From NCBI GenBank assembly GCA_017640445.1, contig JAEPQQ010000026.1, positions 1 to 42,092 of the forward strand: a DNA stretch of 42,092 nt, written 5' to 3'. A program made the position numbers and the translations under genes. Of this stretch, positions 34,453 through 41,640 are shown in pieces. Source of the stretch: Bacteroidia bacterium. GTDB taxonomy: Bacteria; Bacteroidota; Bacteroidia; NS11-12g; UBA9320. Each line of letters starts with the position of its first letter. The first letter of the stretch is position 1. Under the pieces are notes generated by a model. That model saw nothing but the letters and a program-made list of their open reading frames with translations, had not been told where the DNA came from and did not search any database.

Positions 34453-35562
34453 TCACATACCAAACTTATAGTACTTCATGCTCCCATCGCTGAGTCTGAC
34501 ACACATAATGTAGATTCCTGGTTTTTCCGGTTTGGTTAGGTTCACTTGAAGCGTTTTATTCACCACAATAGACTGCAATTGCTGACCATTTGCATTCAGC
34601 AATTGGCATTCAACAACCGGGACCGTACTTGATAGTTCAAGCTCGTATTCCAGCCATTTGATGGACAGCTCATTCAATTCGTGATTATTGATTGAGTTGG
34701 TAGAGCAATCGACTCCTGATCGATCGTAATCACAAACTACACGCCATGCCAGTTCCTGCAGCTGTTTTCCTAATATAGTTCCCGGTGAATTGTAACTCCC
34801 CCATTGGTGATCCGTATCCACGGTTCGGCCTTCCGGAGACTTGCGAAAAAGGGTAGCATACATAACACAGGCCATATAATAACTACCCGTGTCGTTTAGG
34901 TGAATGTCATCATGGAAGGCATCTTCAATTTTAGTCATTCCCGTCATATGGCCAGATTCGATTTCGTCGAACAACAAGGCCATTGCCTGGCCACCTGGAA
35001 CGAGATAAACCTCTCCACCCAGGTTCCTTTTTAGAACGGAGTCGGCAATGCCTTCCCAACGTGTTCGATCCTGATCCAATCGTTTTCTCCAGGGTATTGT
35101 ATCGTTGTCGTCCCAGTTACATCCTTCTGGCCGTCCACTATTGATACAGTGCCAGGTTTCGTAGACAAAAAACGTTGGATTTGATGCAAAACGGTTGAGG
35201 TACGAATAGAAACTATCCGCCATGTTGTAGCTGTTCGACCAGGTAAGGTGGTTAATCAATGGAACTGCTTCCGTAACAATGAGATGGTTGTAGGTTCCGG
35301 TAGCGAGGTCTGCCCGATAGTTGCCAACCTCTCCCTTATCCGGGTTTTCCCAGTTGTATTTTAGCGGTGACCCGTTGATTACCTGACGGCTCGCCAGATA
35401 CGTAACCTCATCATCATCAGAAGCCAGGTCCTCCAGCATGTTTGGTATGGTGTGACCTACCAGACTATGGCCCACAAAATAGGCGTTGACGGATTGCGCA
35501 TGGCAAAGAATATCTCCTATTAAAACGAAGACTAAACAGGTTAGAAAATATCTTGTTCTCAT
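34453..35562 (-). CDS. exported SGNH-hydrolase-like protein with T9SS-type C-terminal domain
   Basis: 369 aa from the ATG at 35562, which starts a signal peptide (MRTRYFLTCLVFVLIGDILCHA-Q) and lies 6 nt after a perfect -7 box; two upstream in-frame ATGs would put that box inside the gene. Block I is YFVGHSLVGHTIP with the GxS serine in GHSL, and the C-terminal catalytic pair lies in DDIHLNDTGSYYMA, as in SGNH/GDSL esterases. The last 70 or so residues (VVECQLLNANGQQLQS to MKYYKFGM) resemble a degenerate T9SS type A sorting domain. It is probably a secreted esterase or acetylhydrolase; the substrate is unknown. Confidence 0.78.
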   Translation of the reverse strand: MRTRYFLTCLVFVLIGDILCHAQSVNAYFVGHSLVGHTIPNMLEDLASDDDEVTYLASRQVINGSPLKYNWENPDKGEVGNYRADLATGTYNHLIVTEAVPLINHLTWSNSYNMADSFYSYLNRFASNPTFFVYETWHCINSGRPEGCNWDDNDTIPWRKRLDQDRTRWEGIADSVLKRNLGGEVYLVPGGQAMALLFDEIESGHMTGMTKIEDAFHDDIHLNDTGSYYMACVMYATLFRKSPEGRTVDTDHQWGSYNSPGTILGKQLQELAWRVVCDYDRSGVDCSTNSINNHELNELSIKWLEYELELSSTVPVVECQLLNANGQQLQSIVVNKTLQVNLTKPEKPGIYIMCVRLSDGSMKYYKFGM

Positions 35563-35567
35563 TACGC

Positions 35568-35575
35568 CAAAGATA
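35568..35575 (-). promoter_or_regulatory. -7 box of the SGNH-like gene
   Basis: TATCTTTG on the minus strand, a perfect TAnnTTTG match ending 6 nt before the ATG at 35562. It supports the internal ATG and a leaderless or nearly leaderless mRNA. Confidence 0.5.
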
Positions 35576-35747
35576 AAACCCATTTTTCTCAGTAATCGAT
35601 CGTTTATCGGTGAGAATGGCACGGTCGTAGAAAGGGTTCCAAAGCACTTCTAGGATTACCGAAAAAAAGGTGGTGCTAATCCGATTTACCACCAGTCGAA
35701 ATTAAATTCCATTCAACTTGCGCATAGTTGTAACCCAATTAAAACGT

Positions 35748-37028
35748 ATGAAGAGAAGTATTAAGATCATTCTGATTTTGTTTATGCCCATGGCCGTTTG
35801 TGCACAAGATTCTATCCGCATAGATTCAAAAACATCGCTGGAGATGAAAGGGCAACACAACATAGCCGTATTAACCAAAAACAATGATTGTTTCAACTGT
35901 CTGAGAGGCCAGATTCAAGACAATCCTTTCCACCATTTTGCCATCTACTCGGGCATCAAAAACAAGTTGGTCCTTAACCAAAAATACTCCATAGAAACGG
36001 GGTTATACCTGGAAGAACGCAGTCATTCGGGCGGGAACAATACACTGGCCAACATTGTTGTTTTCCCCAAAATTTTGATCGAGGTAAACGACACCTTACG
36101 CCTTGGAAGTACCAAGGTTTTAACCCAAATCAAAGGAGGAGACTATTGGGACGAAGACGTTGACGACATTTTGAGATTGTACAACATAGACTACCACGGA
36201 TTGAGCGGTCAGCTTCGTCTAAAAAAGTTGAGTTTCGGCTTTATGACCATTGGTGACTTGTCGCAAAACGTTGGTCTTGATCTACACCAGTTGTACCGGT
36301 TTTCTCTTGGCTATCACACCAAAAAAATAAGAAGTCTGCTTCATTTGGACATCAATGATGTGGTTGCCGCCCCGATTGGCACACAGCCGGCTCCTCGCGA
36401 TGCCAATATCTCCAATTACTCGCATGTTCGTTTCTCCGAGTCTCTTTCTCTTAAAACTCAAGCCAGTGTTCGAATAAACGACGTATTGCCTACCTCGCTT
36501 GGAGCAGTGGCCAAACTCGAATACAACAAACCATTCTTTAAGTTTTCGACTGCTGCCCGATACTTCCAGTCTAACTTTAATTACGGATACAACGGCAACT
36601 TCCCTCGGTATTACTGGGCAAATGGCGGTTATCTAGGACCTCAGCTATACCCTCTTAAGAACTATTACCGCAACTTCTCCCAATGGGCGGTGTACACACA
36701 TTTCGGAAATGTCGACATCCTGGCCTGGGAGGTTACGAGTGAATGGCAACAGAAACTTTACCAAAAGATATCGGCTTTTTATGAGATCGATTTTAATCTG
36801 ATCTACGATCTTACCAATGATCAGGCGCAGTTGTACCCGTTCTACAATGCCGGACTTCAGGTAAACTTTTTAAAAGGTTTTAGTGGCAGAGCATCGGTTA
36901 CCAATAAGCATATGGAACTACTGCACCGATACCAGACGATATCGGCCAGTAAACGACCTTTTCTCTCGCTGGGTGTAAACCTGAACCTTGATGAGTTTGC
37001 CAAGCGAACGCTATTCATTAAGGGTTAA
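35748..37028 (+). CDS. putative outer-membrane beta-barrel protein, function unknown
   Basis: 426 aa from the ATG at 35748, which gives the signal peptide MKRSIKIILILFMPMAVCA-Q; an upstream TTG at 35718 would add ten residues. After a short N-terminal part with a NDCFNC pair of cysteines, the protein is a run of amphipathic strands (for example YSIETGLYLEERS, LSFGFMTIGDLSQNVG, PFLSLGVNLNLDEF) rich in Tyr and Phe, as expected for a barrel of roughly 16 strands. I do not recognise a named family. It is divergent from the SGNH-like gene and stands alone. Confidence 0.72.
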   Translation: MKRSIKIILILFMPMAVCAQDSIRIDSKTSLEMKGQHNIAVLTKNNDCFNCLRGQIQDNPFHHFAIYSGIKNKLVLNQKYSIETGLYLEERSHSGGNNTLANIVVFPKILIEVNDTLRLGSTKVLTQIKGGDYWDEDVDDILRLYNIDYHGLSGQLRLKKLSFGFMTIGDLSQNVGLDLHQLYRFSLGYHTKKIRSLLHLDINDVVAAPIGTQPAPRDANISNYSHVRFSESLSLKTQASVRINDVLPTSLGAVAKLEYNKPFFKFSTAARYFQSNFNYGYNGNFPRYYWANGGYLGPQLYPLKNYYRNFSQWAVYTHFGNVDILAWEVTSEWQQKLYQKISAFYEIDFNLIYDLTNDQAQLYPFYNAGLQVNFLKGFSGRASVTNKHMELLHRYQTISASKRPFLSLGVNLNLDEFAKRTLFIKG

Positions 37029-37078
37029 AACCCATTCAGATGCATAGTTCCGCAAGCTAGACCGTTATATAGAAGGTG

Positions 37079-37810
37079 TTATGGACTCTTGATGTTGTTT
37101 CGCTCCTCAGCTGACATCATTGACCATATTTCTAAATTGTGATTATTGAGATAAAGCATTGTAATGTCTTCCCGATCCAACCCAATATGTTCCTCAATTG
37201 CCTCAATCAGACGTTTTGTTGGTCTGATGTATATAGAGTTCCACAGCACAACTGCGTAATACTTTGATGCTGGCATATCTTCCAAGGTAATGGGGTTTTC
37301 CAGGTGACTCAAAACGAAACTCAGATTGTGGTTATGCACATTTAAACTGGGTACGGATGTCTCTGGAGGAAACGTATTGAAACACCCATCTACGTTCCAG
37401 TTCATGGGTATAATGGGATCGATGTAACATCCCACCATTTGAAAAATCTCTTTGCCGGTGCTGTCGTATAATCGGAACTGGGTTGGCTGGCAGTCATCCT
37501 GGAGTGCTTCCTGCAACAGGTCATGCTTGTCGCAATCCACCGAATCGGCGTTCATTATAAGTGAGAGGCTATCTCGAAAATCGTTATACGTAGAGGCATA
37601 CAAGGATGATCTATCGAGCACATAAACCTGGTTGGGGTTTATGCCAAATCGATTCGCTTGTTTGTCAATGTCTTTTCGTGTGTCGAGCCACTTTGGCGTG
37701 GTATCTACACCAAGAACAACTCGGATTACCGGACCACAGGAATTGAGGGTGGTTCCAACTATGAGAATCACTATAAGTTGGCGTATTCGTTCTACGAGCC
37801 TGTGCTTCAT
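37079..37810 (-). CDS. putative lipoprotein, function unknown
   Basis: 243 aa. The signal peptide ends in a good lipobox (LNSC) with C25 as the lipidated residue; Gly-Pro follow. The rest is soluble mixed alpha/beta sequence with several cysteines (for example DSVDCDKHD, QDDCQPTQF, VGCYIDP, VDGCFNTF). No motif identifies it. ILVIGTTLNSCGP-type starts are common for Bacteroidota periplasmic or outer-membrane lipoproteins. It stands alone between a convergent barrel gene and a divergent Rrf2 gene. Confidence 0.72.
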   Translation of the reverse strand: MKHRLVERIRQLIVILIVGTTLNSCGPVIRVVLGVDTTPKWLDTRKDIDKQANRFGINPNQVYVLDRSSLYASTYNDFRDSLSLIMNADSVDCDKHDLLQEALQDDCQPTQFRLYDSTGKEIFQMVGCYIDPIIPMNWNVDGCFNTFPPETSVPSLNVHNHNLSFVLSHLENPITLEDMPASKYYAVVLWNSIYIRPTKRLIEAIEEHIGLDREDITMLYLNNHNLEIWSMMSAEERNNIKSP

Positions 37811-37861
37811 AATGTCGAAGAGCTAACGGTTCCTGGCCATAAATAGTATGAAACGATGGCC

Positions 37862-37869
37862 TATCTTTG
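37862..37869 (+). promoter_or_regulatory. -7 box of the Rrf2 regulator gene
   Basis: TATCTTTG, a perfect TAnnTTTG match ending 5 nt before the ATG at 37874. An ATG at 37856 would place this box inside the gene, so the later start is favoured. Confidence 0.5.
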
Positions 37870-37873
37870 CTTT

Positions 37874-38281
37874 ATGCTATCGAAAAAAACCAAGTATGGG
37901 TTAAAGGCGCTTTCCGTTTTGGCAAAGCACGATCGGGACAATCCGGTTACTACGCTCACGATTTCTGATAGCGAACATATTTCTTATAAGTTTCTGGAAT
38001 CAATCCTTATCAGTTTAAGAAAGGCGGGGTACCTGGGTTCTAAAAAAGGTAAAGGTGGGGGTTATTATCTTTTGCAGAGCCCTGAGAAAATTCCCTTGAC
38101 TGACATTATGCGTCTGCTTGAAGGTCCGATTGCTCTTTTGCCCTGTGTTAGTTTAAACTACTACGAAGCCTGCGACGACTGTCAGTCGGAAGAGACCTGT
38201 AGTATTCATCGACTAATGATCAAAGTTCGGGACAGTACATTGGAGATTTTTCGGAATCACACCGTAGCAGATTTAAAGTAG
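37874..38281 (+). CDS. Rrf2 family transcriptional regulator of the sulfate-assimilation region
   Basis: 135 aa starting MLSKKTKYGLKALSVLA, the standard Rrf2 N-terminus. The winged helix spans about 1-70 with the wing KGKGGGYYLL. Four cysteines follow, C91, C100, C103 and C109 (LPCVSLNYYEACDDCQSEETC), in the region where IscR and NsrR hold a [2Fe-2S] cluster, although the spacing is different, so cluster binding is possible but unproven. It lies immediately before the cys operon promoter and its palindrome (38327-38347); Rrf2 members such as CymR control cysteine and sulfur genes in other bacteria. The role as repressor or activator here is inference. Confidence 0.9.
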   Translation: MLSKKTKYGLKALSVLAKHDRDNPVTTLTISDSEHISYKFLESILISLRKAGYLGSKKGKGGGYYLLQSPEKIPLTDIMRLLEGPIALLPCVSLNYYEACDDCQSEETCSIHRLMIKVRDSTLEIFRNHTVADLK

Positions 38282-38293
38282 GAGAAAAATAAT

Positions 38294-38323
38294 TTGGAAG
38301 TAGTACTGGCTTTCTTACTTTTG
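38294..38323 (+). promoter_or_regulatory. promoter of the DUF2061-cysH-cysD-cysN operon
   Basis: TTG (38294-38296), a 19-nt spacer and TACTTTTG (38316-38323) match TTG-N17-23-TAnnTTTG exactly. The predicted start of transcription, about 38328-38330, falls in the left arm of the palindrome at 38327. Confidence 0.75.
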
Positions 38324-38326
38324 CAA

Positions 38327-38347
38327 AACCTATTAAACCGATAGGTT
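38327..38347. promoter_or_regulatory. 7-7-7 palindrome, candidate Rrf2 operator for the cys operon
   Basis: AACCTAT (38327-38333) and ATAGGTT (38341-38347) are perfect inverted arms around a 7-nt spacer. The site overlaps the predicted transcription start and ends 10 nt before the first gene. Its size fits a winged-helix dimer, and the Rrf2 gene is next door. It has no T-run, so it is not a terminator. Confidence 0.6.
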
Positions 38348-38357
38348 ATTAAAGTTT

Positions 38358-38612
38358 ATGATCATTAATTCTCTTTTCAGACCTGATGAAGCAGTTTCGA
38401 CGCCAATGGGCGACCGACCTGTTCGCAGCATCGTAAAAGCGTTGACATGGAGGGTTTTGGGAACACTTGACACCATGGTGGTTTCGTGGATTATAACCGG
38501 AAGTGTTAGAGCTGCTTTTACCATAGGTGCCATTGAGTTGGTGACTAAGATGACGCTCTACCTGGGTCATGAACGTATTTGGAATCGAATTCAATGGGGC
38601 AAACAGACATAA
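38358..38612 (+). CDS. DUF2061 domain-containing small membrane protein
   Basis: 84 aa. Residues 24-80 (SIVKALTWRVLGTLDTMVVSWIITG, then IGAIELVTKMTLYLGHERIWNRIQWG) are a full DUF2061 domain, with two probable membrane helices and the conserved TWR and HERxWN motifs. DUF2061 is found beside or fused to sulfate-activation genes in several phyla; its role is not known, and sulfate or sulfite handling at the membrane has only context behind it. It is first in the cys operon. Confidence 0.88.
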   Translation: MIINSLFRPDEAVSTPMGDRPVRSIVKALTWRVLGTLDTMVVSWIITGSVRAAFTIGAIELVTKMTLYLGHERIWNRIQWGKQT

Positions 38613-38617
38613 ATTGG

Positions 38618-39223
38618 ATGGAAACGAATATTTCCATATTGGACAAACTATCGCCGAAAGAGCGGGTTGAAGCTGTTTTGGAGGAAGCCGAAAATCCGGT
38701 TTTAACCACCAATTTTCGACCGTTCGAAGCGGCTATACTTCATTTGGTCACCGATGTGAGACCCGACATCCCGGTTATTTGGTGCGATACGGGGTACAAT
38801 ACCGAATCCACATATAGACATGCTCAAGTTTTGATCGAATTTCTACAGCTCAACATTAGGTTGTATACGCCTCGACACACCGCAGCGTACCGAAGTGTTT
38901 TTTTGGGCCAACCGGAAATGGGCACCAGGGAGTTTGACGAATTCACCGAACAGGTAAAACTTGAACCTTTCCGTCGAGCCATGTCTGAGATGGCACCAGA
39001 CCTGTGGTTTACCAATTTAAGAAAAGGACAAACAGCCCTAAGAGACTCGCTGGGCATAGCCTCTTATACCAAAGACCGCGTTCTTAAGATAAGCCCGTTT
39101 TACGACTTTACAGACGATGATCTCCAACTGTATCTCAGTGACCACGGTCTACCCAATGAATCTGATTACCATGACCCAACCAAGGTTCTGTCTGACCGAG
39201 AATGTGGGCTTCATTTAACTTAA
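38618..39223 (+). CDS. cysH: phosphoadenylyl-sulfate (PAPS) reductase-type CysH without iron-sulfur cysteines
   Basis: About 201 aa from the ATG at 38618, 5 nt after the DUF2061 stop; an ATG at 38594 would overlap that gene by 19 nt. The fold is the PP-loop-related PAPS/APS reductase: VIWCDTGYNTESTYRHAQVL, WFTNLRKGQTALRDSL, and the C-terminal catalytic DRECGLHL with the single nucleophilic cysteine. The CC and CxxC pairs that bind [4Fe-4S] in bacterial APS reductases are absent (TN precedes LRK), which points to PAPS as substrate or to an Fe-S-free APS reductase. Product: sulfite, with thioredoxin or glutaredoxin as reductant. Confidence 0.88.
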   Translation: METNISILDKLSPKERVEAVLEEAENPVLTTNFRPFEAAILHLVTDVRPDIPVIWCDTGYNTESTYRHAQVLIEFLQLNIRLYTPRHTAAYRSVFLGQPEMGTREFDEFTEQVKLEPFRRAMSEMAPDLWFTNLRKGQTALRDSLGIASYTKDRVLKISPFYDFTDDDLQLYLSDHGLPNESDYHDPTKVLSDRECGLHLT

Positions 39224-39226
39224 ATT

Positions 39227-40132
39227 ATGTCGAACAACGTTTTAATACAACATCCGTTAGAGTCAGAAGCCATCTACATCATGCGTGAAGTGGTGGGCCA
39301 GTTCGATCGGCCCGTACTTATGTTCTCGGGAGGCAAGGACTCAATCACCCTGGTTCACCTGGCGCTTAAGGCTTTTGCCCCGGGCAAGGTTCCATTCCCG
39401 CTGTTACATATTGATACCGGACATAATTTTAAAGAAACACTTGAGTTTCGCGACGCACTTGTTAAGAAGTACGACCTTCATCTTATTGTACGCCATGTTC
39501 AAGACAGTATTGATCGTGGTGAGGTAATTGAAGAAAAGGGCAAATATGCCAGTAGAAACAGCTTACAAACGCATACGCTGTTAAACGCCATTGAAGAATT
39601 TAAGTTTGATGCCTGCATTGGTGGAGCACGAAGAGACGAAGAGAAAGCGCGTGCCAAAGAGCGCATCTTCTCCGTTCGCGACGACTTTGGGCAATGGAAC
39701 GAAAAAAAACAACGTCCGGAACTTTTTGACTTGTTAAACGGTCGGATCAATCACGGAGAAAATGTTCGGGTATTCCCAATTTCCAACTGGACAGAATTGG
39801 ACGTATGGCAGTACATTCAGGAGGAAGACATTTCTATACCTTCTATCTATTTTTCGCATTGGCGAAATACGTTTGAGCGCGACAGCCTTATCTGGTCGGT
39901 AGATGACGATATTGTATATCGCGAACCAGATGAAGAGATTTCTCTAAAACAAGTTCGTTTTAGAACCATTGGAGACATGAGTTGTACAGCGGCATTGGAG
40001 TCTACCGCTTCAACCGTAGAAGAAATCATTGAAGAAATTAAGACCTCCAGATTATCGGAACGCGGAGCCCGTATAGACGACAAGCGCTCTGAAGCGGCCA
40101 TGGAACAACGTAAGCAACAAGGATATTTCTAA
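39227..40132 (+). CDS. cysD: sulfate adenylyltransferase subunit 2
   Basis: 301 aa, the full length of CysD. The ATP pyrophosphatase P-loop is LMFSGGKDSITLVHLA (about 31-46), followed by the family segments LLHIDTGHNFKETLEFRD, GGARRDEEKARAKERIFS and VFPISNWTELDVWQYIQEE. With CysN it makes adenylyl sulfate (APS) from sulfate and ATP. It starts 4 nt after cysH, and its stop and the cysN start share one base (TAATG), a sign of translational coupling. Confidence 0.96.
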   Translation: MSNNVLIQHPLESEAIYIMREVVGQFDRPVLMFSGGKDSITLVHLALKAFAPGKVPFPLLHIDTGHNFKETLEFRDALVKKYDLHLIVRHVQDSIDRGEVIEEKGKYASRNSLQTHTLLNAIEEFKFDACIGGARRDEEKARAKERIFSVRDDFGQWNEKKQRPELFDLLNGRINHGENVRVFPISNWTELDVWQYIQEEDISIPSIYFSHWRNTFERDSLIWSVDDDIVYREPDEEISLKQVRFRTIGDMSCTAALESTASTVEEIIEEIKTSRLSERGARIDDKRSEAAMEQRKQQGYF

Positions 40133-41412
40133 TGAGCAGTAAACACATAGACGTATTAAAACTTGCCACGGCGGGCAGTGTAGATGACGGAAAAAGTACC
40201 CTCATTGGTCGTTTGTTATTCGAGACCGACTCCTTACCCCAAGACAAACTGGAGGCGATAGAAAACAGCAGTAAACGCAAAGGGTACGACTACCCGGACC
40301 TTTCATTGGCAACCGACGGCTTGTTAGCCGAAAGAGAACAGGGCATTACCATCGATGTGGCCCACATTTACTTCTCTACGAAAAACCGACGATATATTAT
40401 TGCCGATAGCCCGGGCCACGTTGAGTATACACGTAACATGATTACGGGTGCATCGACCGCTCAGGCGTCCATCGTTCTCATTGATGCACGAAACGGGGTA
40501 AAGGAGCAAACGGCCCGACACGTGTTCATAAACAAGCTGTTGGGAATCAAACAACTCATATTTGCAATAAACAAGATGGATCTCGTGGATTACGACGAGG
40601 CCGTTTTTAACAACATTGTAGATCAAATTACCGAATTGCTTGCGAATCAGGAGGTTAATGACACCAATTGGTGCGCCATACCTGTTTCGGCCCTACACGG
40701 CGACCTGATTCTCAAACCTAGCGATAACATGAAGTGGTATACTGGAACAACACTGCTCGGAGCGTTGGAATCCACTCCAATTGAGGATCTATCGAGCGAC
40801 GAGCACTCCCGATTTTTTGTGCAAGCCGTAATCCGACCAAAAACCAAGACGCATCAGGATTTTAGGGGTTACGCTGGTAAACTTACCGGAGGTAAACTTT
40901 CAAAGGGCGACCACATTACGGTTCTACCCGGCCTACAAACCGGCCAAATTACAGACATTCAATTCTTTAATGAATCGTTCGGAACCGCTTACCCTGGCAC
41001 TTCGTGCACCTTGTGTTTGTCTAACGACATTGACATAAGTAGAGGTAGCGTGCTGGTAAAAACGGACGAGGTTCCGGAACTGAGCAGAAGCATAAAGGCC
41101 ACCTTATGTTGGTTAGACAACACCAACCTGAACGTTACCCGAAAGTACTATTTTCAACAGGGGACTAAAACGGTTCAGGCTAAGGTCAATTCTATCGACG
41201 CAATTTACGATACAGCTTTTCAAGCCGCATCCCCAAACCGTGATGTACTTGACTTAAACGAAGTTGCTGAAGTGAGCATAACACTAGCCGATCCAATTAT
41301 CAATGACGATTTCACCCAACACCGATCAACCGGACGTTTTGTGCTAATCGACTCACTAACAAATAATACAGTGGCACTAGGTTTGGTACGCAACAAAACC
41401 GAACTACCATAA
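40132..41412 (+). CDS. cysN: sulfate adenylyltransferase subunit 1 (GTPase)
   Basis: 426 aa. GTPase motifs: G1 AGSVDDGKST (near residue 14), G3 DSPGHVEY, G4 NKMD. Two beta-barrel domains of the EF-Tu type follow. The C-terminus ends with ALGLVRNKTELP, without a fused APS kinase (CysC) domain. CysN drives APS synthesis by GTP hydrolysis with CysD. No cysC is seen in the window, which matters because cysH looks like a PAPS reductase. It is the last gene of the unit before the Cys-rich short ORF, with no terminator between them. Confidence 0.95.
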   Translation: MSSKHIDVLKLATAGSVDDGKSTLIGRLLFETDSLPQDKLEAIENSSKRKGYDYPDLSLATDGLLAEREQGITIDVAHIYFSTKNRRYIIADSPGHVEYTRNMITGASTAQASIVLIDARNGVKEQTARHVFINKLLGIKQLIFAINKMDLVDYDEAVFNNIVDQITELLANQEVNDTNWCAIPVSALHGDLILKPSDNMKWYTGTTLLGALESTPIEDLSSDEHSRFFVQAVIRPKTKTHQDFRGYAGKLTGGKLSKGDHITVLPGLQTGQITDIQFFNESFGTAYPGTSCTLCLSNDIDISRGSVLVKTDEVPELSRSIKATLCWLDNTNLNVTRKYYFQQGTKTVQAKVNSIDAIYDTAFQAASPNRDVLDLNEVAEVSITLADPIINDDFTQHRSTGRFVLIDSLTNNTVALGLVRNKTELP

Positions 41413-41473
41413 CATGGCAAAAGAATTACACCAAATACCTTTAGTTTTCATATTCATTAATTACGTTTACAAA

Positions 41474-41542
41474 ATGAACGAGAAGCATACCGCGCAATTT
41501 TGTTGTCCTTGTTGTCAGAAGCAACGAGGAAGGGGTATGTAG
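41474..41542 (+). CDS. 22-codon cysteine-rich ORF, putative attenuator leader peptide
   Basis: The product is MNEKHTAQFCCPCCQKQRGR plus Gly-Met. Four of 22 codons are TGT (41501, 41504, 41510, 41513), split only by one Pro codon. It lies 61 nt after cysN and 24 nt before a strong terminator, upstream of an ATP-grasp gene. Ribosome stalling at the Cys run when charged tRNA-Cys is scarce would fit a trp-style leader. Alternatives are a small metal-binding peptide or a RiPP precursor for the ATP-grasp enzyme. There is no signal peptide. A -7-like TACGTTTA (41462-41469) ends 5 nt before the ATG but lacks the last G. Translation is not shown. Confidence 0.6.
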   Translation: MNEKHTAQFCCPCCQKQRGRGM

Positions 41543-41593
41543 TTCATTTTATCGCGTTAACTATACAAAGCCTTTCCTGTTTGGAAAGGCTTT
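41507..41593 (+). promoter_or_regulatory. putative cysteine-responsive transcription attenuator
   Basis: Three mutually exclusive helices can be drawn. 1:2 - CCTTGTTG (41507-41514) with CAACGAGG (41522-41529), 8 bp with one G-U, covering the Cys codons. 2:3 - AGGAAGGG (41527-41534) with CCTTTCCT (41571-41578), 8 bp with one G-U, extendable across a bulge by GTAT (41535-41538) with ATAC (41563-41566). 3:4 - the terminator stem (41567-41577 with 41583-41593). A ribosome stalled on Cys codons would mask strand 1 and allow 2:3; one reaching the stop at 41540 would cover strand 2 and allow termination. Pairing was done by eye, without energy calculation. Confidence 0.6.
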
Positions 41594-41597
41594 TTTT
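41567..41597 (+). terminator. Rho-independent terminator between the Cys-rich ORF and the ATP-grasp gene
   Basis: AAAGCCTTTCC (41567-41577), loop TGTTT, and GGAAAGGCTTT (41583-41593) form a perfect 11-bp stem with T residues continuing to 41597. It ends the cys operon or acts as the terminator half of an attenuator. Confidence 0.9.
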
Positions 41598-41640
41598 GTC
41601 TATGACGGGCCGATCCAATCAGGGTTTAAATAATCGTACA

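Noticed and set aside
38327..38347. Palindrome before DUF2061 considered as a terminator of the Rrf2 gene.
   Set aside because: The arms are only 7 bp and AT-rich, no T-run follows, and the element lies downstream of a perfect promoter. An operator is the better reading.
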